Below, piece after piece: positions 8,548-17,265 of a stretch of DNA of 64,000 nt. The DNA comes from a virus. The stretch covers positions 27,745-91,744 of the IMG/VR virus record IMGVR_UViG_3300009507_000012; one strand, 5' to 3'. The translations under genes and the position numbers were made by a program. Under the pieces are notes generated by a model. It did not search any database and had not been told where the DNA came from. It saw only the letters and a program-made list of their open reading frames with translations. The first letter of the stretch is position 1, and every line of letters starts with the position of its first letter.

Positions 8548-9622
8548 ATCTCATATCAAGTTTATCGTTAGTAAAATAATCGTCTAACTCTGACAGAGAT
8601 ATTTTTATTTTTTCATTATAACAAACCTTTACAAGGTCGTTTAAATCTTTTATAGTATATTTATCCATTTTTTTATCCTTTAGATATTTAGTCCACATAA
8701 ATACCTTTTTACCTGATTTAAGTTTTTCAATGGATTTTTTAAGGCCGGCTTCATCATTATCTAACATATATCGACTACTATCAATATAGTCTAATTTAGT
8801 AGTATCTCTTCCAACTGTACATAATGCAATTGAGTTTCTCATAAACATTGCATCTAATGGGCCTTCGAATATTGTAACTGGGTTTTGGAAATTAACCTTT
8901 AATGCTCCAAACAATGTAGATACGTTATTAAATTGATGGCGAGTTTCTTCATCCATTTCAAATGGCTTATTTAATAAGGCTTCATGTATTTTACTCAAAT
9001 CATAAGTTAAATATCTTGAACCTTTTCCTTGCATTCTTCTACATTGTGCACCTATTATTTTATCGTCAATTGATTTGTTTAATATCCAAAGCCTTTTATC
9101 TTTAGGATTAAATAAAAAGCTATCTAATTTTTTATGTAGGAGTCTTTCCTTTAATTTAAACCATATCCAATCTCCGATTTGAATTGGCTTTGCACCAGTT
9201 GCTTTTGAAAAGGCTTCTACACTTATTGATAGTTCTAATATTTTTTCATATACGAATGGTGTAAACTTTTCAGAGGTGTCTATTGTATTTTTTCTACTTT
9301 TAACATAGTCAATCAATGTTATAGCATCCATTTTATCTGGCATTTGAATACCGAAGTCTTTTAAAAAATAATAGATATTTGTGTGATATTCACAATTAAA
9401 ACAATGATACTGTAATGTGCTCCAAAATAAGTTACCTCTTTTTGCAGAATCATCTCTGCTTGAATCACCACAATAGGGACATGCCAGATTTAATCTATCT
9501 GACATATCCTTTATCATGTGCTTAGAGTGGTTAGAATGAGATTTTACTACTATTTCTTTTACTAGTACTTTAATCTTTTCCTTTAATTCTAATGTTAATT
9601 CTGTATTAGAGTTCGAGATCAT
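8540..9622 (-). CDS. 61: DNA primase (T4 gp61 type)
   Basis: The 360-aa protein has an N-terminal zinc-binding domain with CPYC (48-51) and CFNC (74-77), followed by a central catalytic part and a Toprim-type core with IFEGPLDAMF and later MLDNDEAG. This is the layout of T4 gp61, which makes RNA primers with the gp41 helicase. The start codon lies 17 bases inside the gp32 gene, which suggests translational coupling. The gp41 helicase is not in the window. Confidence 0.9.
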   Translation of the reverse strand: MISNSNTELTLELKEKIKVLVKEIVVKSHSNHSKHMIKDMSDRLNLACPYCGDSSRDDSAKRGNLFWSTLQYHCFNCEYHTNIYYFLKDFGIQMPDKMDAITLIDYVKSRKNTIDTSEKFTPFVYEKILELSISVEAFSKATGAKPIQIGDWIWFKLKERLLHKKLDSFLFNPKDKRLWILNKSIDDKIIGAQCRRMQGKGSRYLTYDLSKIHEALLNKPFEMDEETRHQFNNVSTLFGALKVNFQNPVTIFEGPLDAMFMRNSIALCTVGRDTTKLDYIDSSRYMLDNDEAGLKKSIEKLKSGKKVFMWTKYLKDKKMDKYTIKDLNDLVKVCYNEKIKISLSELDDYFTNDKLDMRYV

Positions 9623-10532
9623 TCAAAAAAGATTCTAAATCATCACCGCCTGCTGGAGTAGCTTCCTTTTCAGCTTTAGGAGTTGAAGTAGCCTTTTCAG
9701 CTTTAGGAGTTGAAGCAGCTTTTTCAGCTTTAGGTACCGGAGTGCTTGCTTCAAACTGATTAGTTACAGCATCTATTGCTTCACCAGGGTTTAAATACAT
9801 TTTAAGAACGCTATTTACGAAATTTCTTGTGTCTTCGTCCCATGGTCTGTATTCAAACTGCTTCATTGAAGGGGCTCCTTCTAATTCAGCTTTAATAGCA
9901 TCCATATCTTCTTTAGTTCTTTCTGCTGCTTTACCTTTAACAGTGACCGCAGATGTTGAAGATGAGAATTTAGAAGTGTCGTAGTTATTATAATCGTTTT
10001 GTCTTGTAATTACTAATTCAAAGTTTTTACCTTCAAATAAATCAAATACTTGAGTTGGCTCACCAAAATTAGGCTTTAATTCCGCATCGATTTTTTCTTT
10101 GATTTTGTAACCGAATTTAAATATTTTATAAGTACCTTCTAATTCAGGTTGTTGAGGGTCTTTGATAATTTTTACAAGAGCTACATAAGATTCTCTTCTT
10201 TTTAATTTATCAGACGCTTTTCTATCAACTGCGCTTTCTGATTTTCTTAATCTAAAAAATGCATCAGAAACTGGACAGTGTTCACCAATTGTAGTTGGAG
10301 AATCAATCAACTTAGAATCGCCGTTTGGACCTGTTAGCCAGTTTACGTATTTTTTAATTAATGAATTTCTTGGGTTTTCAATATTAGGAACGAATCTAAT
10401 TAATGCTTTATACGTTCCGTCTTTGCCGTCATCGGCAGAAGGCTTATACATCATGTTTCCAGTTGTATTTACCTCTTGTTCATGTGTGTTGATGTCTTCG
10501 ACACCAATGCTAAAAATGTTAAAATCTTCCAT
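9606..10532 (-). CDS. 32: Single-stranded DNA-binding protein gp32
   Basis: The 308-aa product has the layout of T4 gp32: a short basic N-terminal segment, an OB-fold core, and an acidic tail ending DDLESFLNDLEL that would contact partner proteins. A linker near 265-290 holds three copies of a TPKAEKA-like unit. The T4 protein binds zinc through one His and three Cys; here only His85-Cys86 are seen at that place and no further Cys follows, so the zinc site is probably lost. An AT-rich promoter-like stretch, a micro-ORF and a palindrome lie upstream. It is followed by overlapping primase. Confidence 0.9.
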   Translation of the reverse strand: MEDFNIFSIGVEDINTHEQEVNTTGNMMYKPSADDGKDGTYKALIRFVPNIENPRNSLIKKYVNWLTGPNGDSKLIDSPTTIGEHCPVSDAFFRLRKSESAVDRKASDKLKRRESYVALVKIIKDPQQPELEGTYKIFKFGYKIKEKIDAELKPNFGEPTQVFDLFEGKNFELVITRQNDYNNYDTSKFSSSTSAVTVKGKAAERTKEDMDAIKAELEGAPSMKQFEYRPWDEDTRNFVNSVLKMYLNPGEAIDAVTNQFEASTPVPKAEKAASTPKAEKATSTPKAEKEATPAGGDDLESFLNDLEL

Positions 10533-10590
10533 AACTTTAATTTACTTTTAATCTTTAATTTACTTTAATTTACCGTTTATACTTTAAACT

Positions 10591-10610
10591 TATAATATTA
10601 TATAGTCAAC
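10591..10610 (-). promoter_or_regulatory. Possible gp32 promoter
   Basis: The minus strand reads GTTGACTATATAATATTATA, ending 59 bp before the gp32 start. It has a TATAAT-like core and an internal TATAATATTATA palindrome. The leader between it and the ATG is a run of AAATTAAAGT-like repeats without hairpins, which could serve as an unstructured gp32 binding site for autoregulation as known in T4. This is inference. Confidence 0.4.
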
Positions 10611-10611
10611 T

Positions 10612-10743
10612 TTAAAATAGTTTCATAATATGAACCTTGTTTGCGCGTCTAACCGACTTAGTTTGTGCTATTGCACCTATGTTTGCTTCAGACAGGGTCC
10701 GATAATTAGTGTTCAAATATGAACTTAGTTTATCGTTTTCCAT
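10612..10743 (-). CDS. 43-aa micro-ORF upstream of gp32
   Basis: An ATG-to-TAA frame of 43 codons fills most of the long gap before gp32. The peptide has a polar N-terminus (MENDKLSSYLNTNYR) and a basic second half with SVRRANK. Its local base composition is more balanced than the flanking spacer, as expected for coding sequence. The ATG lies only 9 bp from a GATATATAA motif, so the message would be nearly leaderless if that motif is used. I recognise no family; it could be a small DNA-binding or leader peptide. Confidence 0.45.
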   Translation of the reverse strand: MENDKLSSYLNTNYRTLSEANIGAIAQTKSVRRANKVHIMKLF

Positions 10744-10751
10744 ATACAATA

Positions 10752-10760
10752 TTATATATC
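10752..10760 (-). promoter_or_regulatory. GATATATAA motif next to a palindrome
   Basis: The minus-strand 9-mer abuts an 11-bp perfect inverted repeat at 10761-10785, on its upstream side. Use as a promoter would place the start almost at the micro-ORF ATG. Confidence 0.45.
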
Positions 10761-10785
10761 TTTAGTTGAAATAGTTTCAACTAAA
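10761..10785. promoter_or_regulatory. Perfect palindrome, possible operator or terminator stem
   Basis: TTTAGTTGAAA, three bases TAG, then TTTCAACTAAA form a perfect 11-bp inverted repeat. No U-tract follows on the minus strand, so a simple terminator is unlikely there. Its position directly upstream of a promoter-like 9-mer and of the gp32 leader fits an operator. From 10786 to 10869 only T/A runs and a weak inverted repeat are seen. Confidence 0.55.
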
Positions 10786-10869
10786 TAGGCTAAAAAACTT
10801 TTTTTAATTTTTTTTTATATTTTCTGAAACAAAAGAGAGAACGGGCTATATAACTTAAGTATTTAAGCC

Positions 10870-11526
10870 TCAGGGAAGATTAGGTTCTAAGGTTCTCATT
10901 AAGGAGTTTAAGTAGAAAGCGTCTACAAGGTCATCAAAGGGCTTTGGGATAGATTTACCGAATTCAACGGTTTTAGCGAACTTCCAGAATTTTGTCTCCT
11001 CGAGAAATTTTTCACCAGTAGAGTTATTTATAAAGACATCCCATAAAGCAAGCTTATTCATATTACCTTTACCTGCATGTTTTTTAATTGTTGAAGGAGC
11101 TATTGTTAAAATATCTTCAGGCTTAAAGTATTTGAGAAGTTTAATCTTAAGAATAGATGCAGCCGCTGCCATGTCAATAATATTATTAGTTCCAGCAGAA
11201 CTACCATAAGATACTCCTTCAAATGCTATCTTAAATGAGTCTTCTTTATCTATATGTTTTGTAATTAGTTCGATAATATCATTTGACATAATATCATAAC
11301 GTTTAATCTTAGCAAGTTCAATACTAGAATAATCAACATGTGTTTCCCAATCTGGTTGAAAAACAAGAGTAACACCCTCCATTAAAGCTAAGTCTTCTTG
11401 TGTCTTAATAGCCTTTTTTGTACCGGATCTTTTTAAATAAGAAATAAAATGATATTGATTAGTATTGTCATTAAATAAACAAATACCTGGAGAGTTTAAA
11501 GAAAAATCAATTGTGATAAAATTCAT
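10870..11526 (-). CDS. RuvC-like Holliday junction resolvase
   Basis: The 218-aa protein fits the RuvC branch of the RNase H-like fold. The first strand carries IDFSLNSPG with Asp7, Glu103 lies in AFEGVSYG, and the C-terminal helix has PFDDLVDAF with Asp198/199 and Asp202. A PSTIKKHAGKGNMNK segment matches the RuvC stretch before the last catalytic pair. T4 itself uses the unrelated endonuclease VII (gp49) for resolving branched DNA before packaging; this protein may fill that role here. An RNase H-fold nuclease of other specificity cannot be excluded. Confidence 0.8.
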   Translation of the reverse strand: MNFITIDFSLNSPGICLFNDNTNQYHFISYLKRSGTKKAIKTQEDLALMEGVTLVFQPDWETHVDYSSIELAKIKRYDIMSNDIIELITKHIDKEDSFKIAFEGVSYGSSAGTNNIIDMAAAASILKIKLLKYFKPEDILTIAPSTIKKHAGKGNMNKLALWDVFINNSTGEKFLEETKFWKFAKTVEFGKSIPKPFDDLVDAFYLNSLMRTLEPNLP

Positions 11527-11532
11527 TATATA

Positions 11533-11895
11533 TTATTTACCTAGTGAAGCACCTATTGCAGTACCAACAAGTCGTGAAGTTAATAAATCATATAAAATAC
11601 CCTTTTGAACTCCTAATACCTTGGCTATCATTTTGCCCATAGATTTTCCTAAAGCAAAACCAGCTAACCCTCCGATAATAGACCCAAAAAGACCTTCATT
11701 AGTCATTTCATTATTAAATCTATTAATATCTAGATTTCCATCTTCATCTCTATATTCGTTTAAAAAAGAATCAACCGCTTGATCTACTTTTTCTTCTAAT
11801 TCAAGAGTCCATTCCTGTTGAAGCCCTTCAGTTAAAAGCTCTAATTCATTTTCTGTAACTTTGTTTTCTTCTAAATATTCTATAAATGTTTTCAT
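11533..11895 (-). CDS. Capsid-targeted glycine-zipper protein
   Basis: This 120-aa protein begins MKTFIEYLEENK, very close to the T4 IPIII start, with candidate cuts after LEE and LTE (residues 10 and 23). An acidic helical segment follows. The C-terminal half (about 69-120) is a hydrophobic, Gly-rich stretch with G-x-x-x-G spacing (GSIIGGLAGFALGKSMGKM and later VGTAIGASLGK), typical of membrane-active glycine zippers. I infer an internal head protein released at infection that may insert into or cross the host membrane. No enzyme domain is present. It sits between the RuvC-like gene and tail genes. Confidence 0.75.
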   Translation of the reverse strand: MKTFIEYLEENKVTENELELLTEGLQQEWTLELEEKVDQAVDSFLNEYRDEDGNLDINRFNNEMTNEGLFGSIIGGLAGFALGKSMGKMIAKVLGVQKGILYDLLTSRLVGTAIGASLGK

Positions 11896-11898
11896 AAG

Positions 11899-11907
11899 TT
11901 ATATATC
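11899..11907 (-). promoter_or_regulatory. GATATATAA motif directly before a start
   Basis: The 9-mer lies only 4 bp before the ATG at 11895, closer than the 20-38 bp seen elsewhere. It would give a leaderless message, or it is chance in an AT-rich start region. Confidence 0.3.
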
Positions 11908-11909
11908 TT

Positions 11910-12461
11910 TTAATCTATGTCCATTTTAATTTCAAATCTATTATAGTAAATGTTTAAATCAAATGTGCTAAATTCAGAAATGTTTTCAGCCATGTTTAAT
12001 GTTAATTCACTTATTTGATTTAATATAGGTTGTCCAAATGTAATACTAGCTATTCCTAATCCTTCTGCATCTAAGACTCTAAGTTTTAAATCATCTAAAT
12101 GTTTTTGTTTAGTAGTAGGTGCATAATAATGCAATAAAATGTCATTCATCATCCAATAGTTAATATAACCATCCATTAACTGCATTGTAACTGTAAATTG
12201 TCTAGTAATAGTATTTTGTATTGGAATTTTTCCTCTAAAATAACGAGTAGTTCCATCATTATCTTGTTGTGATACTGGATCAAATGTAGTTCCTGGTAAA
12301 TTGATTCCTTGAATACCATAATTAATAAAATCAATAGGCTCTTCAAAAAGATTTCCTGGTATTTTATTTAAATAAGGTTTATACTTTTCTACGATTTCTT
12401 TAGGTATAAAATTCTTATTAAATCTAAAATCAAATAAATTATTTCTACTATTTAAAATCAT
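11910..12461 (-). CDS. Tail-tube-fold protein (gp19-like)
   Basis: The 183-aa product has features of phage tube proteins: a GINLPGTTF segment (compare the LPAG loop of T4 gp19), a central FTVTMQLMDGYINYW strand-helix segment, and a C-terminal strand pair ending TFDLNIYYNRFEI like the FEVTL...Y ending of gp19. It overlaps the preceding structural gene by 4 bases. No sheath gene is next to it, unlike the usual gp18-gp19 pair, so it may be a tube-like baseplate or fibre-linked protein rather than the main tube. Confidence 0.55.
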   Translation of the reverse strand: MILNSRNNLFDFRFNKNFIPKEIVEKYKPYLNKIPGNLFEEPIDFINYGIQGINLPGTTFDPVSQQDNDGTTRYFRGKIPIQNTITRQFTVTMQLMDGYINYWMMNDILLHYYAPTTKQKHLDDLKLRVLDAEGLGIASITFGQPILNQISELTLNMAENISEFSTFDLNIYYNRFEIKMDID

Positions 12462-14458
12462 ACTATTGTATATTTACCTTTAAACACCATAGTTTCAGTA
12501 CTTCCGTTATCGATTGAAATATAATATTTTTTATCTTTTAGACCACCTTTACCTTGTAATTTACTAGCATTTGCTTTATCTATCTTAAATAGGACTTCTC
12601 CATTGCTTAAATCAACATCTTTAAAACTTGTAACATTGTTAAAATAAATGCCATCTGAAAAATTAAGTTTTATATTTTTTAAATTAGTAAAAGATATTGC
12701 CTTTCTTTCACCATTGTCGATTTTAGAAATACTAAATTTAACATACATATCAAATGGTGATATTTCTAAACCAGTTTCATTATTAATAGAACTTATTTGT
12801 CCATCATCAATTGTTACGTTTCCTACATTCACCACAACATTTAATCTCTCAATAAAGGCAGGTGCATATTTTACTTGAGCTTTAGGTAAACTAGAATTAA
12901 TTACTTGTGCAACATTCCTTGAAGCTTGTAAATCCGGAAGAGTATTATATACTCTAGTTAAATTAGCACTTGATGCTATATTTACTTGCATCATTCTCTT
13001 ACCATATTTAGGTGCGTTGTTACCGATTAAACTTCCTCTCTTTACAATTTGAGTATTATCTGTTTGATTGTAAATTCTCATAGTCACATCAATCATAAAA
13101 CTTGCAGCGTTATTTGCATTTTGTATAATTGGTCTAAATTGAATTGGCTCTTCAAAATCTTGAGTTTGCGTAATTGAGGTTGAATATGTTTCAATATAAC
13201 TTGTGCCTATTTGTTCATTTACTATAATATCATAAATAACGCTAATGTCATCTGAGCTTGTCGCTATTCTATTTATTATATAGGACTCAAAGTCTGCTGC
13301 ACTATTATCTTTCTCTCCATATATTTTAAAGTAGTCTCCATCGGTTGCCTCTTCTACAACTACTGTAAAATCTTGGAATTCATCTTCTTTAGCAATTGTG
13401 AAATTAGTTTCGTCTCCTGTGTAAATGTAGTCAGTCCCATTAGTATCTTCTAAAACATCAACTAATTTTAAAGAAACTTCATAATTTGAAGTAGGGTCTA
13501 AGTCACTAGAGCCAGAACCATTGTCATAAAATAAATTGTTAAAATCTACAAACTGATCTTTTAATGTTGGTAGTTTAACTTCTATAAAATTACTATAAAG
13601 AGTTTCACTTAATATAAAGGGTCTTGGATTTTTAATTTCAAAACTTGAAGTATTTAAATAAACTATTTGAGTTAAAAAGTTTTGAACTCCTGATGTTCTA
13701 TTAGTTTTTACTTCGAATAAAAAACCCTCATAACCTCTTGCTGCAAAACTAAAACCACTTCTTAAATGAAGTCTAACTTTATCATATTTTATTTTAGTAA
13801 TATTATTTGTAGCATTTGTTTGACTTGCTAATAATTCAGTAGAATCAGTACCTGTCCATTCTACACTATCTATAAATCCTTCAGTACTATCTAAAAGAGC
13901 ATATTTATTTTCATTAACATTTACAGCATGGTATCTTTCGATACTTCCCGAACCAGTTATGATACTATTACCAGTTTCTTCATCCGGTGTAGCAAATAAT
14001 GGGTTTGCAACATTTCCAACTGTAACTTTGCCACCTATGAAATTAGTTAAAGAATATTCAAAATTTCCTGTATTTGCTGGAATGTATGTGAATATGTTTC
14101 CACTTAATCCACTAGCATTATTCGTTCCAGTAATTGCAAAGTTAGCAGCAATAGTAAGAGCACTTAAATTAAATTTATATGTTTTTCCAACTTCTAATAA
14201 CAGAGTTCTTGCAGCAAATCCTTCAATTGATATATAAGCTCCATCTTCAGTAACATCGAAATTCACAACATCACTGCCTAGTTCATTTATAAGATGTCTA
14301 GTTAATGCAGGATTTGATTCATCGGTACTTAGTATTTTCATCTCACTGCCGTTATCATCAACGTCTATCTCATAAGGAGCAGTATCTGCTTGATCGTGAT
14401 AGATAAACTCTAAAAGTATATCATTATCTATTTTGTAATATCTTGAACTTTCTGCCAT
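12458..14458 (-). CDS. Large virion structural protein, beta-rich
   Basis: The 666-aa protein is rich in Asn, Thr, Ser and Ile, with alternating strand patterns and few Cys, as in tail fibre and baseplate-outer proteins. It starts MAESSRYYKIDNDILLEF, which looks like a short docking segment. No catalytic motif is seen. Its place between the fibre cluster and the tube-like gene, with a 4-base overlap to the latter, supports a tail role. I cannot match it to a named T4 protein; gp8-like or a fibre-attachment protein are options. Confidence 0.6.
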   Translation of the reverse strand: MAESSRYYKIDNDILLEFIYHDQADTAPYEIDVDDNGSEMKILSTDESNPALTRHLINELGSDVVNFDVTEDGAYISIEGFAARTLLLEVGKTYKFNLSALTIAANFAITGTNNASGLSGNIFTYIPANTGNFEYSLTNFIGGKVTVGNVANPLFATPDEETGNSIITGSGSIERYHAVNVNENKYALLDSTEGFIDSVEWTGTDSTELLASQTNATNNITKIKYDKVRLHLRSGFSFAARGYEGFLFEVKTNRTSGVQNFLTQIVYLNTSSFEIKNPRPFILSETLYSNFIEVKLPTLKDQFVDFNNLFYDNGSGSSDLDPTSNYEVSLKLVDVLEDTNGTDYIYTGDETNFTIAKEDEFQDFTVVVEEATDGDYFKIYGEKDNSAADFESYIINRIATSSDDISVIYDIIVNEQIGTSYIETYSTSITQTQDFEEPIQFRPIIQNANNAASFMIDVTMRIYNQTDNTQIVKRGSLIGNNAPKYGKRMMQVNIASSANLTRVYNTLPDLQASRNVAQVINSSLPKAQVKYAPAFIERLNVVVNVGNVTIDDGQISSINNETGLEISPFDMYVKFSISKIDNGERKAISFTNLKNIKLNFSDGIYFNNVTSFKDVDLSNGEVLFKIDKANASKLQGKGGLKDKKYYISIDNGSTETMVFKGKYTIV

Positions 14459-14461
14459 AAT

Positions 14462-15259
14462 TTATTTATCTCTTTTAAAATTGAACAACTTTGGAGTATA
14501 TGTTAAAAATAAACCAAGTTGAGGTCCATGATAAACTCTATTGTCTTTTGTAAAAGTTAAGCCATAGCCAACTCCTAGACCTAATTTAACTCTACTTTTA
14601 TATTCTTCCTTTGCTTTATTTATCTCATCTTCAATGAGACTAATTCCTTCAATACTATTAAATGTTAAGCCCGGATATTTTGTAGCAATATTAATTTTTT
14701 TAATGCCATCAATTTCCTCAACACTTGAGTATAGTTTAATTCCTTGTTCATAACTAAAACTATTTAATGCACCTGTTAATTTATTATCCTTTTCGAACAG
14801 ACTAATCTTACTATTCCATTTTCTCCAATTGCCATCTCCATAAACGGTAGAATCATTAAAATATAAAACTGAATCACTTTCTATAAAAGCGTAAACTGTA
14901 TCAACTTCTTTAATGTTAATTTCTGCACTTAACAATTGATTTACCTTTTTAAGTTTTTTAATATCTCCTAGTGCATTTTCGTATTTTGCATATAAGTCAT
15001 TTGCGTCATTTGTTAATTCTTCTGCAGTAAACTCATATGCTGTAATTTCGCTAACTAAGAAGTCATTTTCATTTTTATAATATTTTATACTATCTTGGCT
15101 AGCGATAATATTTTGACCCGCTCTTTCTACTTTAACCTCTAAGCCTTTATTAATAGCCTTTATTTTAGAAGTCCTATTACATTGATGCATTAATAAAATA
15201 ATAAGCAATAAAATAGTTGCTATAAAATGAATTGGCTTTATTTCTAAACTTTTAAACAT
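14462..15259 (-). CDS. Membrane-anchored coiled-coil protein, possible spanin
   Basis: The 265-aa product has one N-terminal membrane segment (FIATILLLIILLMHQ, about 12-27) next to Cys28. A long helical, coiled-coil-like region (about 30-115) follows, then a beta-rich part, and a C-terminus with LGLGVGYGLTF and GPQLGLFLTYTP, which alternates like an outer-membrane strand pair. An inner-membrane anchor, periplasmic span and outer-membrane-like end together fit a one-protein spanin for lysis. No endolysin or holin is next to it, so a host-envelope or tail-related role remains possible. Confidence 0.5.
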   Translation of the reverse strand: MFKSLEIKPIHFIATILLLIILLMHQCNRTSKIKAINKGLEVKVERAGQNIIASQDSIKYYKNENDFLVSEITAYEFTAEELTNDANDLYAKYENALGDIKKLKKVNQLLSAEINIKEVDTVYAFIESDSVLYFNDSTVYGDGNWRKWNSKISLFEKDNKLTGALNSFSYEQGIKLYSSVEEIDGIKKINIATKYPGLTFNSIEGISLIEDEINKAKEEYKSRVKLGLGVGYGLTFTKDNRVYHGPQLGLFLTYTPKLFNFKRDK

Positions 15260-15278
15260 TTATTTTTTATTTTATTAA

Positions 15279-17264
15279 TTATCCATTACCTATACCATCA
15301 TTATTGATAACAGTACTACCTTGATATTCTCTATTGTATGAATTCCAAATAGTAGGCATGGTAAATGAAAATGAAATGTCAATACTTTGATCCGATGTCG
15401 TTGAAGCATTTCTACTTAAATCTTTAGGAGACAATGGTATAGGAGTTATAGGATTTTGACCATTTACTGTTCTTACACCATTTTTATAAAAATGAATAGT
15501 ATTAGAATTAGGATAAATTACTCCTACAAATCCAAAATAAACATCAACAGATGTACCTGGGCCTACCGCTAGGTTTAGATCACTACCGAATTGTGTAGAG
15601 ATAGCAATATTTGCATATACAGGAGAAGTTCCACTATTTAAATATGGAAAAGTTTCATCAAATCTTAATACAAAATAATTATTATTAAAGCTACCATTAA
15701 TATCATATAGTGCCCATAAGGTATGAGATCTACACGTAAACCTTCCATTTACACTAATTGAATTTCCAATTTTTACATACGATACAACGCTACTACTTCC
15801 ACCAGAACCTAGAGGCAATGAGTCAAATGTGCTACCAGTGGGTTCACTGCTTAGAGTTCCACTTGCTGCATCTGATCTTTTATTTGCAGTAATAGGATCT
15901 ACTAAATTATCTTCAAAGAAATAATCGCTAAGAGTTCTTTTATCGTCAGTTGATCCATTATTCGGAGCAGGATGAAAGCCTGCAGCTGCAGAGCCTATAG
16001 CAGGCCCACCAGTTGCTGCTGCACCTCCTTTAAATCTAATACCATCGCCTGAACTTACTTCAGTAGGATCAATAGCCCCATCAGTATCGCCATCATGGTC
16101 TCCATCACTATCACTAAAAAATAATGATTTGTCAGCTGTAATTAATTCCTTTTCTATTTTAAGTTTAGATGCAGATTGTACTTGTAGATCATTAAAACCA
16201 GAAGCACTAGATACGTTAATTACGTTAGTATTCGCCGTTGTAATATTAGTCGCATTTGAAACATCAATATCTAATACAGGTGAATTAATATCAACATTAG
16301 TTGTCGCATTTATTCGAAAAATAGGAGTATTTAATCTTATTAAGCTTTTCGCCGCCAAATAAATAGAATCCGTACCGGCAGTATTTCCAATTAAAACATC
16401 ATTATCATTTAAAGCCTTAATATTAATTTCTCCATCATTTGCTGTGATAGCAATATCTACATTGTCTCCACCTCCATTTGCTATTATATTAACCGCAGAA
16501 GCATCTAAGTTTAAATCCTCATTAGAATTTATATCAATGTTACCGTCTCCCGATGTGTTGTCAATTAATATGTCTCCATCCTGACCATCGATCGTCACTC
16601 CTTGATTTCCTTCTATCTGTATTGCAGATCCATTAGACAATATTTCAATAGCTCCACTTCCTTCAAAATTTAAAGTAGAACCTAATAATTTAATATTATT
16701 TCCAGGGTTTATTGTCATATTAACAGTTTCCCCTTGAACAGCAGCAGCGCTTCCTACTATTTTTAAAGTAGTACCAGTACCGTTAGAATATTCACTTCTA
16801 ATATTGTAAATTGCAGCATTACTATTATCTACCTTTAGCTCAATATGGTTTGGAGCATCATCTGTCTTTAACAACATACTTAATAATGCAGTTGGAGAAT
16901 ATGAAGGAGCAGTAGAGACACTTGTGTCGTCTCCTAATATAATTCTAGAAGTAAGAGCTGCACTAGGTATAGTTCCAGGCTCATTAAAAGGTCTCAATAC
17001 TCTAAAATCTGTTCCGGATGAATTAACATCACTGTCCCATATATTTAAAGAAACACCTTGTTCTCCTTTTTGTCCACCATCACCTTTATCACCTTTATCA
17101 CCTTCGTCTCCTTTTTGTCCTACGTTTCCGGTAGTTCCTTGAACTCCTTTAGGACCAATTGGCCCTCCACCATTTGCTAAAACTTGATCAAAGTTGTAAT
17201 TTGTCTTTTCAACCTTGATATTATTTGAGTCAGCATCGAATAATTCTTTTATATTTATTGCCAT
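15279..17264 (-). CDS. Tail fibre/adhesin with collagen-like and beta-solenoid regions
   Basis: The 661-aa protein has an N-terminal docking segment (about 1-33), a collagen-like stretch of twelve G-X-Y triplets (34-70), then a central region of repeated short strands with Asn/Asp turns (IDINSNEDLNLDASAVNI type, about 190-370) that suggests a trimeric beta-solenoid, and a C-terminal globular part (about 430-661). This is a typical phage fibre plan. It lies directly downstream of the giant TSP3-containing gene. The C-terminal domain probably determines binding or trimer closure; no chaperone or autoprotease motif was seen. Confidence 0.75.
   Translation of the reverse strand: MAINIKELFDADSNNIKVEKTNYNFDQVLANGGGPIGPKGVQGTTGNVGQKGDEGDKGDKGDGGQKGEQGVSLNIWDSDVNSSGTDFRVLRPFNEPGTIPSAALTSRIILGDDTSVSTAPSYSPTALLSMLLKTDDAPNHIELKVDNSNAAIYNIRSEYSNGTGTTLKIVGSAAAVQGETVNMTINPGNNIKLLGSTLNFEGSGAIEILSNGSAIQIEGNQGVTIDGQDGDILIDNTSGDGNIDINSNEDLNLDASAVNIIANGGGDNVDIAITANDGEINIKALNDNDVLIGNTAGTDSIYLAAKSLIRLNTPIFRINATTNVDINSPVLDIDVSNATNITTANTNVINVSSASGFNDLQVQSASKLKIEKELITADKSLFFSDSDGDHDGDTDGAIDPTEVSSGDGIRFKGGAAATGGPAIGSAAAGFHPAPNNGSTDDKRTLSDYFFEDNLVDPITANKRSDAASGTLSSEPTGSTFDSLPLGSGGSSSVVSYVKIGNSISVNGRFTCRSHTLWALYDINGSFNNNYFVLRFDETFPYLNSGTSPVYANIAISTQFGSDLNLAVGPGTSVDVYFGFVGVIYPNSNTIHFYKNGVRTVNGQNPITPIPLSPKDLSRNASTTSDQSIDISFSFTMPTIWNSYNREYQGSTVINNDGIGNG
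17055..17165 (-). repeat. Collagen-like G-X-Y repeat coding region
   Basis: Twelve consecutive Gly-X-Y triplets (GPI, GPK, GVQ ... GQK, GEQ) are encoded, rich in GDK and GQK units. Such stretches form triple helices in phage fibres. Confidence 0.85.
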
Positions 17265-17265
17265 T

